Source of the DNA: JAAFIP01 sp043728315
Lineage (GTDB): Bacteria; Pseudomonadota; Gammaproteobacteria; Burkholderiales; Burkholderiaceae_C
DNA length: 25,290 nt
NCBI GenBank assembly: GCA_043728315.1
Contig: JAYTMT010000141.1
Coordinates: 1 to 25,290, forward strand
Reading direction: 5' to 3'
Below the pieces are notes generated by a model that was not told the origin of the DNA, ran no database searches, and saw only the letters and a list, made by a program, of their open reading frames with translations. Below, one piece after another: positions 1 to 7,403 of the stretch (its first letter is position 1; every line of letters starts with the position of its first letter). The position numbers and the translations under genes were made by a program.

Positions 1-281
1 AGTAAACAACGCGAGGCAAATTCACCCCAGTAACTGGCACCGCACCGTCAGCACACCAATGCCTATCGGGTGTTGTGGTCGCGTTCGGCCAAAAACACCA
101 GTATTGCAGTCTCGGGCATCTCAAAATATGCCGCAAAGACAGCAAACTCTTGCAACGAGGGTCTCTACGGTCGCCGCCACCGAACATGCGCTAGGCCAAG
201 GCGCGTCACTTAAGGGGCATAACAAAAAGATATTTGCAGTGGGGCTACCTTAGCACCTCAAACCGGGCTCGTCCAACAAAC
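1..281. other. Gene-free stretch at window start
   Basis: No coding region can be supported here. A plus-strand frame is open from the first bases to about 253 and a short minus-strand frame is open around 65-170, but neither gives a recognisable family, a convincing ribosome binding site or a protein-like neighbour. The segment may hold the decayed end of a gene whose rest lies outside the window. I see no RNA gene in it. Confidence 0.4.
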
Positions 282-312
282 GGTTCAGATCGTGGCTTCG
301 CACGATCTAACC
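282..312 (-). terminator. Hairpin downstream of the response regulator
   Basis: A strong inverted repeat: arms GGTT(C)AGATCGTG and CACGATCTAACC pair over 12 bp with one bulged C and a GCTTCG loop. It lies 8 bp after the stop of the minus-strand response regulator gene, where a transcription end would be expected. No good U-tract follows on either strand, so a classical intrinsic terminator is uncertain. It could instead be an mRNA 3'-end stabilising stem. Confidence 0.4.
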
Positions 313-319
313 TTAATCG

Positions 320-1237
320 TTAGAGCATTTGAATGATTTCGCTCAGGCGTGCGGGCAAGGGGGGTTTGGTGACGTAGGCGTCGGCACCTACTAGATTGCC
401 GCGCACGCGGTCAATGATACCGTCGCGGCTGGTGACCAAGATGACTTTGGCCTGCGAACTGCGCTGCTTGTTGGCCGCATGGCTGGCACTTGAGAAGGCT
501 TCAGAGCGGGCTTGGCGCTTGATGGCGCGGCAAACCTCAAAACCATTGCCGGGCGGCATGTCTACATCTAAAAAAATAGCGTCGTAGTGGCTCTGCTGGG
601 CCATTTGCAGCGCTTCTTGGCCACTGCTGGCTTCGTCAACTTGGGTGTAGTTCAGGCTGGCCAGCTTGGCGCGCATGTAGAGGCGGCAAGTCAAGTCGTC
701 GTCGGCAATGAGGATTTTTTTGCCCTGAACTGCGCCAGTATTTACTGGATGTGTGTCTTGCGGCTGTGTGTCTTGCATCTGTGGCTCTGCGGGCGCCGTG
801 TCCATGAAGTCAGCTTGCACTTGGTGGGATGTGGCGTTTGTGGAGCTTGCGTTTGTGCCAGCGCTTGAACTGGCTTCTTGCGCGCTGGTGTGCGCTAAGC
901 CTTGCCCCAGTGCAGACAGCGCATGCGCTTTGTCCAAGGCATCGAGCACGCGCACCCACGGAATCGGGCGGTCAAACACCCGCCACGCCTGCACAGGTGG
1001 GTAGGCACCAAACCACAGCACCCGTGCCCTAGGGTGCATTGCTGTGGCTTGCAAGGTTTCGCTGTCCGCCTGCACCATGCGCCCATCAACCAGCAACGCC
1101 GTAGGGCTGGCGGTGGCGGCCGCAGTCCACAAGTCAAAACTTGGGTTGCGCTGCTGCGATATACGCAGCAAACTGTTGAGCGCATGCCGCTCCACATCGC
1201 TAAACCCCAATACTTGAATGAGAACAGGTGTGGTCAT
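320..1237 (-). CDS. Response regulator with C-terminal receiver and degenerate N-terminal receiver-like domain
   Basis: About 305 residues from the ATG at 1237. A TTG 33 bp upstream is also in frame; neither has a clear Shine-Dalgarno, and the ATG is preferred. The C-terminal third (about 173-305) is a receiver domain: an acidic IADDD cluster, the phospho-acceptor in FLDVDMP (about D224), Thr in LVTSR and Lys in VTKPP. An extra Ser/Ala-rich loop sits before the fourth strand. The N-terminal 115 residues look like a second, worn receiver (LLVDG in the acceptor region, RPIPWVRVLDAL where a K-P-I helix would be). A 55-residue Ser/Thr/Gln linker joins them. No DNA-binding or enzymatic output domain is visible, so it probably acts by protein contact, as single-domain CheY-like regulators do. 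The partner kinase is not in the window. The receiver call is secure; the pseudo-receiver is inference. Confidence 0.85.
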   Translation of the reverse strand: MTTPVLIQVLGFSDVERHALNSLLRISQQRNPSFDLWTAAATASPTALLVDGRMVQADSETLQATAMHPRARVLWFGAYPPVQAWRVFDRPIPWVRVLDALDKAHALSALGQGLAHTSAQEASSSAGTNASSTNATSHQVQADFMDTAPAEPQMQDTQPQDTHPVNTGAVQGKKILIADDDLTCRLYMRAKLASLNYTQVDEASSGQEALQMAQQSHYDAIFLDVDMPPGNGFEVCRAIKRQARSEAFSSASHAANKQRSSQAKVILVTSRDGIIDRVRGNLVGADAYVTKPPLPARLSEIIQML

Positions 1238-1288
1238 AGCGCAATTATGACCACAAACATCGCGTTTCAACGCAATGGTGATAAATTA

Positions 1289-2512
1289 TCACTTCATGGC
1301 GTCAGCAGGGCGGCGAGACTTCACATAAGCGTCGCTAGGAAGATACGCTTTGCCGTCGGCGTAGCGCCAGTTCACCATGGTGCCCTTGCCGCCGCGCACA
1401 TCCAGCGTGCCCACAAAAGCGCCCATGGTGCTTTGCTGGTCAATGGCTCTGAACTCGGCCGGGCCAAAGGGCGTGCTGAATTTGAGGCCGCGCATGGCCA
1501 GCACCAGTTTCTCGTTGTCAGTAGATTTGGCTTTGCGGATGCCTTCAAAAATGGCTTGCATGGTGGCATAGCCCACCACCGAGCCCACTTTTGGGTTCTC
1601 GTTGAAGCGCTTGTAGTAGTTGGCGGCAAAAGATGCATGGTCGCGGTTGTCCAGCTGGTCCCAGGGGTAGCCGGTCACAATCCAGCCTTTAGGGGTTTCG
1701 TCTTTGAGCACATCCAGATACTCTGGCTCGCCAGAGAGCATGGAGACCACGGGCGTTTTTGGGAACACGTTGCGCTGGTTGCCCTCGCGCACCAGCCGGG
1801 CCAAATCAGCGCCAAAAGTGACGTTAAAAATCGCATCGGGCTTGGCCGCCATGATGGCGCTGAGCGTGCTGCCCGCCTCCAGCTTGCCATTGGCTGGCCA
1901 CTGCTCACCCACAAACTCCACATCGGGGCGTTTGGCTTTGAGCAGCTCTTTGAAGCTGGCTACGGCGCTTTGGCCGTATTCGTAGTTGGGCGCAATCGTG
2001 GCCCAGCGCTTGGCGGGCATTTTGGCAGCTTCTTCTACCAGCATGGCCGCTTGCATGTAGGTGGACGGGCGCAGGCGGAAGGCGTAGCGGTTGCCTTTTT
2101 CCCACACGATAGCGTCAGTGAGCGGCTCGCTGGCTATGAAAATACGTTTGTTTTTGGCTGCGTGGTCAGCCAGCGCCAAGCCAATGTTGCTGAAAAAACC
2201 GCCTGCGAGCACATCGACTTTTTCTTTGCTGGTGAGCTCCACGGCGTGGCGCAGGGCTTCTTCGGGCTTGCCCGAATCGTCGCGCGCTATCACTTCCACC
2301 TTGCGCCCGAGCAAGCCGCCCTTGGCGTTGACCTCTTCCACGGCCAACTGCCAGCCTTGTTTGTAAGGCATGGTGAACTGGGGGATGGTGGAATAGCTGT
2401 TGATTTCACCGATTTTGATGGGCGTGGATGCAACGCCTGTGCCTTGGGCCGCAGCAATGCCGCCAACTGCAAGCACCGAGAGAGCCACTAAACTGTGTGT
2501 GAGCGCGTTCAT
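1289..2512 (-). CDS. ABC transporter periplasmic substrate-binding protein, branched-chain amino acid/amide type
   Basis: 407 residues from the ATG at 2512, which has a GGAG ribosome binding site about 9 bp upstream. The frame stays open much further upstream, but that part crosses a dispersed repeat and reads as non-protein. Residues 1-22 form a Sec signal peptide (MNALTHSLVALSVLAVGGIAAAQ). The mature protein is a type I periplasmic binding fold of the Peripla_BP_6/LivJ family: PIKIGEINSYS at the start, then VEEVNAKGGLLGRKVEVIARDD, typical of these proteins, and a C-terminal GTLDVRGGKGTMVNWRYADG segment. It would bind a small amino acid, amide or aromatic acid in the periplasm and deliver it to an inner-membrane ABC permease. 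No permease or ATPase gene is adjacent, so it is an orphan here and the ligand cannot be named. Confidence 0.9.
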   Translation of the reverse strand: MNALTHSLVALSVLAVGGIAAAQGTGVASTPIKIGEINSYSTIPQFTMPYKQGWQLAVEEVNAKGGLLGRKVEVIARDDSGKPEEALRHAVELTSKEKVDVLAGGFFSNIGLALADHAAKNKRIFIASEPLTDAIVWEKGNRYAFRLRPSTYMQAAMLVEEAAKMPAKRWATIAPNYEYGQSAVASFKELLKAKRPDVEFVGEQWPANGKLEAGSTLSAIMAAKPDAIFNVTFGADLARLVREGNQRNVFPKTPVVSMLSGEPEYLDVLKDETPKGWIVTGYPWDQLDNRDHASFAANYYKRFNENPKVGSVVGYATMQAIFEGIRKAKSTDNEKLVLAMRGLKFSTPFGPAEFRAIDQQSTMGAFVGTLDVRGGKGTMVNWRYADGKAYLPSDAYVKSRRPADAMK

Positions 2513-2606
2513 AAAAACTCCGTAAAAACCCGTAGATCGGGCGAGATGAGACTGTAACGCAAGCGCAGCACCACAGGATGACTGAATTGAGCTATTTAAG
2601 TTATTT

Positions 2607-2672
2607 GCTAATATAAATATAGCAATAAGTGACCATGTGGCGCTGACATTGGTCATTTTTTCTATAAATTTA
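2607..2672 (+). repeat. Dispersed palindromic element, copy A
   Basis: Plus orientation. It starts with the GCTA...TAGC palindrome, then GTGACCATGTGGCGCTGACA and an A/T tail ending TCTATAAATTTA. The tail overlaps the end of the DUF1232 gene and supplies its TAA stop (2672-2670). It lies in the spacer upstream of the minus-strand binding-protein gene. Confidence 0.75.
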
Positions 2673-3059
2673 CCAATACCCACGCAAAGCATAGGCCAAA
2701 AGACCTGCGCACAGCAGCCAAACGCCCACCACCACGCATGCAGCCACCCAGCTGCGCGGCCGCTCCAGCGGCGCCGCAGCCCGCTGCCGCGCTGCATCGA
2801 GCACCGCAGGCGGCAACATGCGAATCACCAGCAGCAGGCCCAGAGGCACAATCAGCAAATCGTCCAGATAGCCCAGCACCGGAATAAAGTCAGGAATCAA
2901 ATCAATGGGGCTCAACGCATACGCCGCCACGGCCAGCGCCAGCACCCGCGCAAGAGGCGGCGCTGCCGGATCGCGCGCCGCAAAATACACCACCAAAACA
3001 TCGCGCTTGATCAGGCGTGCCCAGTGTTTGGCGGTAGCTATGAAGCTGGAAAGAAACAT
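2670..3059 (-). CDS. DUF1232 (YkvA-like) membrane protein
   Basis: 129 residues. The centre carries the DUF1232 signature YALSPIDLIPDFIPVLGYLD, in which the SPIDLIPD and DD residues are conserved across the family. Hydrophobic segments lie at about 36-50, 62-80 and near the C-terminus (WVAACVVVGVWLLCAGLLAY), so it is expected in the inner membrane. The function of the family is unknown. The gene is bracketed by two copies of the same dispersed repeat in the same orientation, one at its 3' end that provides the stop codon and one just upstream of the start. The next gene upstream, a methyltransferase, runs in the same direction, but the repeat lies between them and co-transcription is uncertain. 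Confidence 0.85.
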   Translation of the reverse strand: MFLSSFIATAKHWARLIKRDVLVVYFAARDPAAPPLARVLALAVAAYALSPIDLIPDFIPVLGYLDDLLIVPLGLLLVIRMLPPAVLDAARQRAAAPLERPRSWVAACVVVGVWLLCAGLLAYALRGYW

Positions 3060-3065
3060 CTTTGG

Positions 3066-3140
3066 TAACTATTAAATAAAGAGCAGACTATAACCATATG
3101 GCGATGACATTGGTCAATTTTTCTCAAAAAATAGATTCTA
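3066..3140 (+). repeat. Dispersed palindromic element, copy B
   Basis: Plus orientation. The palindrome is worn, followed by ATAACCATATGGCGATGACA, TTGGTCAATTTTTCTC and an A-rich tail. It fills most of the spacer between the methyltransferase stop and the DUF1232 start. It is a direct repeat of copy A about 460 bp away. Confidence 0.7.
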
Positions 3141-3151
3141 AACCACCGGCC

Positions 3152-4348
3152 CTACACCACCAAACGCCACAGCCGCGTCACCTCCCGTGAGCGCGCTGCG
3201 TGCAGTGGGTCGCTGGCGTCTTGGGCTTTGGGGTGCAGGGGCTGGGCTTCTAGTTGGCCTGCTACGGTAAGGCCCGCAGTGGCTATCAGCCCCGCCAGCT
3301 CGTCCTGCGCGCGCAGGCCTAGGTGCTCGGCCAAGTCGGACATGATGAGCCAGCCTTCGCCGCCTTCGTTCAAGTGCGCGGCCAGGCCGTTTAGAAAGCC
3401 GCGCAGCATGCGGCTGGTGTCGTCGTACACGGCGTGCTCTAGCGGGCTGGCGGGTTTGCCGGGTAGCCACGGCGGGTTGCACACAATCACGTCGGCGCGG
3501 CCAGCGGGGAATAGGTCAGTTTGCACCACGCCCACCTGCTTGGCCAAGCCCATGCGCTGCATATTGTCTTGCGCGCAGGCGATGGCGCGCGGATCTTGGT
3601 CGGTGGCTGTTACCTGCCCTGCCCCCCGGCTGGCCAACACGGCAGCCAGCACGCCTGTGCCTGTGCCAATGTCAAATGCCGTGTCAAATGCGCCAGATTT
3701 GCGCAGCTGCACTGCAGCTTGGGCCACCAAATCGACGTATTCACCGCGCACGGGGGAAAACACGCCGTAATGCGGGTAAATGCGGCCATCGCCCAAGGCC
3801 GACAGGGCGGGAATTTCTACGCCTTTTTTGCGCCATTCGTAAGCGGCCACCACGCCCATGAGTTCGCGCAGGGAAACTGTGCGGCCTGCTGACGCAGCGC
3901 CCCAAGCCTGCGTGCACGCTTCGCGCATGTCAGGCGCACGGCGCAGGTTCAGCGAATAATCGGCCTCTAGCTGCACCACCACCAAGCCCAAAATCCGCGC
4001 CCGCTGCGCCTGCGCTTGGCGGTGGCCATAGAAGACCTCGCTGGCAGTTGGCGCGGTTTTCACAGAGATGCCACGCACTGGCGGCGCACCAATGGGAGCG
4101 GCCTTGCTCGCCCTCTGCGCCTGAGGCGATTTCATGGCCAGCTTGGCCGATTTAGCGCTGGCTTTTTCTAGTGACTTCTCCCGCGCCTTGTCCACCCGCC
4201 GCGCCAGCGACTGCACCATCTGGCGGCCTTGGTGGAAATCACCCTTCCAAAGCATGGCCACTCCGTCGCATGCAAGCCGGTAAGCCGCGTCAGCACTGAG
4301 GGTGTCGTCAACGGTTTGGAGTTTTGTAGGAGGTGTGTGTGTATTCAT
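3152..4348 (-). CDS. Class I SAM-dependent methyltransferase (MTS/HemK-like)
   Basis: 398 residues from the ATG at 4348; a TTG 27 bp upstream falls at the edge of a repeat and is less likely. The C-terminal half is a Rossmann methyltransferase: motif I AFDIGTGTGVLAAVLASRG, the acidic end of strand 2 in VTATDQDPRA, and the catalytic NPPW tetrapeptide in VIVCNPPWLPG. The NPPW motif is typical of enzymes that methylate planar nitrogens, such as glutamine or base amino groups (HemK, RsmC, RlmG). The N-terminal 180 residues hold a Lys/Ala/Ser-rich stretch (about 45-90) and a segment not assigned to a known domain. The substrate cannot be told from the sequence. Confidence 0.85.
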   Translation of the reverse strand: MNTHTPPTKLQTVDDTLSADAAYRLACDGVAMLWKGDFHQGRQMVQSLARRVDKAREKSLEKASAKSAKLAMKSPQAQRASKAAPIGAPPVRGISVKTAPTASEVFYGHRQAQAQRARILGLVVVQLEADYSLNLRRAPDMREACTQAWGAASAGRTVSLRELMGVVAAYEWRKKGVEIPALSALGDGRIYPHYGVFSPVRGEYVDLVAQAAVQLRKSGAFDTAFDIGTGTGVLAAVLASRGAGQVTATDQDPRAIACAQDNMQRMGLAKQVGVVQTDLFPAGRADVIVCNPPWLPGKPASPLEHAVYDDTSRMLRGFLNGLAAHLNEGGEGWLIMSDLAEHLGLRAQDELAGLIATAGLTVAGQLEAQPLHPKAQDASDPLHAARSREVTRLWRLVV

Positions 4349-4371
4349 GCCTAGATTATCACCGCTAACCA

Positions 4372-4437
4372 CCAATTTATAGAAAATATTGCCAATGTCA
4401 GCGTGAAATGGTCATATTGCGCTATTAAAAAATTAGC
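4372..4437 (-). repeat. Dispersed palindromic element, copy C
   Basis: Minus orientation. Read on the minus strand it has GCTAATTTTTTAATAGC, then ATATGACC and ACGCTGACATTGG, then TTTTCTATAAATT. It lies directly upstream of the methyltransferase start and shares its direction, so it is likely part of that gene's leader or promoter region. Confidence 0.75.
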
Positions 4438-4551
4438 ATGCATTGTGCACACCACACACACACGACCCACACACCACGTGCACGCCAGCAGCTTTGGTAT
4501 TGAAGCATTCACCAGCTTAGGCAACAGTGCCAATCCAGCACTACAAAGCCG

Positions 4552-4971
4552 TCAATACCCCGCCTTCCCGCCGGGCCGTCGCTGTGCAAAAAGCCCTGTA
4601 GTGCGCGCACCTTGTTTGGCAAAGCGTTCGCGGCGGGCCACTTTGGGGTCTACGCGCAGGGGGCGGTAGATTTCTAGGCGGTCGCCCTCGTGCAGCACAT
4701 GGCTTTGCACCACGCGTTTGCCCCAAATGCCTAGCTGCGGCTTGGCCATTGGCCCGGCGGTGGCCAGCTCGGGCCAGCGGGCGGGGGCGTTGCAGGCTTT
4801 GAGTGCGTGGGCGGCGGTGCTACCCGCCGGCAGGCTCAGGGCAATCACGCCCACCACGCGCGCAGAGCCTGAGTATGCTACTTCAATATGAATAGCAGCT
4901 GGGCTGCCCTGCACTATGGGGAGCAGGGAAATGGGCGCAGGCATTGGCAAAGGTATAAGGCCAGCACTCAC
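4552..4971 (-). CDS. rnfH: RnfH/RatB-family ubiquitin-like protein
   Basis: 139 residues from a GTG at 4971 that overlaps the ratA stop by 4 bp (GTGA); an ATG nine codons later is an alternative. The family core is clear: IHIEVAYSGSARVVGVIALSL, then LGIWGKRVVQSHVLHEGDRLEIYRPL and RVDPKVARRERFAKQG. RnfH proteins are small beta-grasp proteins whose molecular role is unsettled. They are widely found next to ratA and smpB, as here. The N-terminal Pro/Met-rich extension is not part of the domain. The stretch around 4876-4900 has a GCTAC...AATAGC palindrome resembling the first half of the dispersed repeat in this window. Confidence 0.88.
   Translation of the reverse strand: MSAGLIPLPMPAPISLLPIVQGSPAAIHIEVAYSGSARVVGVIALSLPAGSTAAHALKACNAPARWPELATAGPMAKPQLGIWGKRVVQSHVLHEGDRLEIYRPLRVDPKVARRERFAKQGARTTGLFAQRRPGGKAGY
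4876..4900 (+). repeat. Half-element: palindrome resembling the dispersed repeat, inside rnfH
   Basis: GCTACTTCAATATGAATAGC followed by AGCTG. It matches the palindromic start of copies G and H but lacks the GACGCTGACA core. It may be a truncated or older copy, or a chance match in a conserved strand of RnfH (AAIHIEVAYSG). A similar short match lies at 12586-12605. Confidence 0.3.
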
Positions 4972-5429
4972 CCGTACACCGCCTCAGCCCGCTTGACAAA
5001 AGCATCCACCAAGCTAGAGGCAATTTTGTCAAACACGGGACCCACGAGTGCGCCCAGTGCAGCGTTGTCAAAGCCGTAATGCAGCTCTAGCTCTACCTTG
5101 CACGCGCCCGGGTCCTGCGGGTCAGCGCTGCCTAAGGGGGCAAAATGCCAAGCGCCATAGAGCTGGGAAAAAGGCCCGTCTTGCAGCTGCATGCGCACGC
5201 TGCGGCTGCCGTTGGTGGCCAGAATATGGGTGTTTTGGGTGCTAAAGCGCTGCTTGATGCCTGAGAATGCAATGCCCACCTCGGCCAGCGCGCCGTCAGC
5301 GGTAGATTTAAGCACCTGTGCGTGGTCGCACCACGGCAAAAACTGTGGATAAGCAGCCACTTGGGTGACTAAATCGAACATTTGCGTGGCGCTGTACCAA
5401 ATCAGCACCGATTTCTTCACAGTTTTCAT
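4968..5429 (-). CDS. ratA: RatA-like START/SRPBCC (Coq10-type) protein
   Basis: 153 residues from the ATG at 5429. The frame is open further upstream across the smpB promoter region, but MKTVKKSVLIWYSATQMFDLV is the family's usual beginning. The length and the motifs YPQFLPWCDHAQVL, the central beta strands and C-terminal GPVFDKIASSLVDAFVKRA fit the polyketide cyclase/Coq10 START-like family. In E. coli RatA has been described as a toxin that blocks 70S subunit association; the family is also related to ubiquinone-binding COQ10, so a lipid/quinone role is the alternative. It is translationally coupled to rnfH by a 4-bp overlap and divergent from smpB with 69 bp between the starts, the widespread arrangement. 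A TACAAT box on the minus strand at 5456-5451 may be its -10. Confidence 0.9.
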   Translation of the reverse strand: MKTVKKSVLIWYSATQMFDLVTQVAAYPQFLPWCDHAQVLKSTADGALAEVGIAFSGIKQRFSTQNTHILATNGSRSVRMQLQDGPFSQLYGAWHFAPLGSADPQDPGACKVELELHYGFDNAALGALVGPVFDKIASSLVDAFVKRAEAVYG

Positions 5430-5498
5430 GACAATCAGAGGGTTGCGCGCATTGTAAGCCGCGCCCCTCGCCCCCATATCCGCTTCACGTATAAAAAT

Positions 5499-5972
5499 AT
5501 GTCTACCAAACCCGAAACCCCCAGCCGCATAGCCGACAACAAAAAGGCGGCATACAACTACTTTTTTGAAGAGCGCCACGAGGCGGGCATGGTGCTGCAA
5601 GGCTGGGAAGTCAAGGCCGTGCGCGATGGCAAAGTCAACCTCACCGATGGCTATGTGCTGATTCGCAGTGGCGAGCTATTTTTGCTTGGCTGCCAAATCA
5701 ACCCGCTTAAAACCGCCTCCACCCACGTATCGCCCGACAGCGTGCGCAGCAAAAAACTGCTGATGAAAAAAGACGAAATCAAGCGATTGATAGGTAAAGT
5801 GGAGCAAAAGGGCTATACGCTGGTGCCGATCAATTTGCATTGGAAGTCTGGTGTGATCAAATGCGAGATAGCACTGGCCAAAGGCAAAGCCGAGCACGAC
5901 AAACGCGATGTGATTGCCGACCGAGAGGGCAAACGCGAAGTGGAGCGGGCGATGAAGGCGCGTAATCGCTGA
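5499..5972 (+). CDS. smpB: SsrA-binding protein SmpB
   Basis: 157 residues from the ATG at 5499; the frame is open upstream but the protein family begins at this point (MSTKPETPSRIADNKKAAYN). SmpB binds tmRNA and brings it to stalled ribosomes for trans-translation. Family landmarks are visible: FFEERHEAGMVLQGWEVKAV, GKVNLTDGYVLIRSGELFLLG, the Lys-rich helix KKLLMKKDEIKRLIGKVEQKG, and the basic C-terminal tail with KGKAEHDKR, which in known SmpB enters the mRNA channel. Length is normal for the family. No strong Shine-Dalgarno is visible. The gene is divergent from ratA and followed by a large inverted repeat. Confidence 0.97.
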   Translation: MSTKPETPSRIADNKKAAYNYFFEERHEAGMVLQGWEVKAVRDGKVNLTDGYVLIRSGELFLLGCQINPLKTASTHVSPDSVRSKKLLMKKDEIKRLIGKVEQKGYTLVPINLHWKSGVIKCEIALAKGKAEHDKRDVIADREGKREVERAMKARNR

Positions 5973-5996
5973 GATGGTTTGTTGGCTGATTTGAAC

Positions 5997-6216
5997 TTCC
6001 GGCCGCGAAGGGCGCTAAGGTGCGCGAAGAACGCGAAAAAATACCAAAAAGATATTTTTCAAGACAATTTAATGGATGTCAGCATCATATGGTCACAGTT
6101 TGCTATTAAATTTATACTACCCATTTTGAAATATTTTTGATTTGAAATGAAAGCTTTGTCTTCTTTTCTCCCCTTTCGCGTCCTTCGCGTAATTTTCGCG
6201 CCCTTCGCGGCCGGAA
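5997..6216. repeat. 220-bp inverted-repeat structure (MITE-like)
   Basis: The ends are perfect inverted copies over 19 bp (TTCCGGCCGCGAAGGGCGC at 5997-6015 and its complement at 6198-6216). The similarity continues inwards, less exactly, through CGCGAAG-ACGCGAAA units, giving arms of about 40-45 bp. The interior of about 125 bp carries element copy D. There is no reading frame for a transposase, so it looks like a non-autonomous miniature element or a long intergenic stem between smpB and the lipoprotein gene. The GCGAAGGACGCGAAG style of sequence is common in proteobacterial intergenic repeats, as I recall. Confidence 0.7.
6052..6120 (-). repeat. Dispersed palindromic element, copy D (nested)
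   Basis: Minus orientation. On the minus strand it reads TTTAATAGC, GTGACCATATGATGCTGACA, then an A/T tail. It lies inside the 220-bp inverted-repeat structure, so one element has probably inserted into the other. Confidence 0.7.
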
Positions 6217-6235
6217 ACTTTGGCTTAAAAACTCC

Positions 6236-7294
6236 ATGCAGCCCAAACACCTCATCCCCCTAGCCCTGCTTGGCTTAGCCGCCTGCACCTCCCGCCCGCT
6301 GCCGCAAGAGCCTGTTGCCAATGCCCAGCAGACCGGTATGGCCGAGTATGCGCAGTCAACTGCCAGCACCAACAGCGCCAGCCGTGCAGCAGCATTGGCC
6401 TCGGCACTGCCCATGCCCGATGCCGCGTTGTTTGGCACGCGCTATCTGGATTGGAGTGATGCCGCCAGAGCGCGCGCTGTGCCGGCCAAGCTGTATTTGC
6501 CGCTGGGCGATGCAAAAGTGCCCTTGGTGGTGTTCTCGCACGGCATTGGTGGCTCGCGCGAGGGCTATTCGTATATTGGCAAATACTTGGCGGCCAACGG
6601 CTTTGCCAGCCTGCATTTGCAGCATATTGGCTCAGACCGCAGTATTTGGGGAGGCAATGTGCTGCAAATGGTGGGGCGCTTGCAAACCGCCGCCCAAGAC
6701 ACCGAGGCCATTTCCCGCGTGCAAGACCTGCGCTTTGCGCTGGATACCCTGCTGGCTGACCCCGCGCTGGCCCAGCGCGTGGATGCCAGCCGCATTGCCG
6801 CCGCTGGACACTCCTATGGGGCCAACACCACCATGCTGGCCGCTGGCGCGCGCGTGGTGCGTGACGGCAAAACGATGGAATTCAAAGACCCGCGCATCAA
6901 AGCAGCTGTCATTATCAGTGCGCCGCCGTTTTATGGCGAGACCGATTTTGCGCCCATTTTGCAGCCCATTAGCATCCCCAGCATGCACATCACCGCCACC
7001 AAAGACGACATCGACATTCCCGGCTACCGCTCAGCCGCATCTGACCGCACCAAGGTGTTTGAAGCCACGGGCGGCGCGGTAAAGGCGCTGGCGGTGTTTG
7101 AAGGCGGCTCGCACAGCATATTTACCGACCGCTTGGGCACGGGAGGGGCCGAGCTCAACCCCAAAATCAAAGCCGCCACCCGCGAGCTGACTTTGGCTTT
7201 TCTAAACGCCGTGCTGCTGGGCAAGCCCGAAGCGCTCAAAGCTTGGCCAAGCACCCACGCACCCTTGGTAGCTAGTTTTAAGCAGAATTTTTAA
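6236..7294 (+). CDS. Lipoprotein alpha/beta hydrolase
   Basis: 352 residues. Residues 1-17 form a lipoprotein signal (MQPKHLIPLALLGLAAC) with lipobox LAAC and Cys17 as the lipidated residue, so the enzyme should be anchored in the cell envelope. The hydrolase domain has the oxyanion segment VVFSHGIGGSREGY (about 98-111), the nucleophile elbow AAGHSYGAN with Ser193, acid candidates in ATKDDID (D257/D258) and His293 in EGGSHSIF. This is the order of an alpha/beta hydrolase of the dienelactone hydrolase/PAF-acetylhydrolase-like group. The substrate is unknown; an esterase or lipase-like role is likely. The start lies only about 20 bp after the upstream inverted repeat, so its promoter may be within or across that repeat. 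Repeat copy E overlaps its stop codon. Confidence 0.88.
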   Translation: MQPKHLIPLALLGLAACTSRPLPQEPVANAQQTGMAEYAQSTASTNSASRAAALASALPMPDAALFGTRYLDWSDAARARAVPAKLYLPLGDAKVPLVVFSHGIGGSREGYSYIGKYLAANGFASLHLQHIGSDRSIWGGNVLQMVGRLQTAAQDTEAISRVQDLRFALDTLLADPALAQRVDASRIAAAGHSYGANTTMLAAGARVVRDGKTMEFKDPRIKAAVIISAPPFYGETDFAPILQPISIPSMHITATKDDIDIPGYRSAASDRTKVFEATGGAVKALAVFEGGSHSIFTDRLGTGGAELNPKIKAATRELTLAFLNAVLLGKPEALKAWPSTHAPLVASFKQNF

Positions 7295-7350
7295 AAATTT
7301 TTGCATATTGTCAGCGTCACATGGCCATTGCTTGCTATCGAAATCATATT
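7286..7350 (-). repeat. Dispersed palindromic element, copy E
   Basis: Minus orientation. The minus strand shows GATTTCGATAGC, then ATGGCCATGTGACGCTGACA and an A/T tail. The tail runs over the TAA stop of the lipoprotein hydrolase gene, so the last codons of that gene may come from the element. Confidence 0.7.
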
Positions 7351-7403
7351 TATTTCCCTGCCTGTTATGGTATACAAACACCCATCGCTTAAAGATTTAA
7401 ACC

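Noticed and set aside
902..2491. Long plus-strand open frame (529 codons) opposite the response regulator and binding-protein genes
   Set aside because: It is antisense to two well-recognised genes and its translation is rich in His, Arg and Gly with no family features; a shadow of codon bias.
2513..2797. N-terminal extension of the amino-acid binding protein
   Set aside because: The extension crosses a dispersed repeat and the neighbouring DUF1232 gene; the ATG at 2512 has a good ribosome binding site and starts a proper signal peptide.
4440..4490. CA-rich low-complexity tract between the methyltransferase and rnfH
   Set aside because: Simple sequence with a GTGCAC at each end; too short and irregular to call a functional site.
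4351..4533. 60-codon minus-strand frame upstream of the methyltransferase
   Set aside because: Largely a translation of repeat copy C and of a CA-rich stretch; no independent coding evidence.
2607..7350. Repeats as a CRISPR array
   Set aside because: Copies are hundreds to thousands of bases apart, in both orientations, with genes between them and no cas genes.
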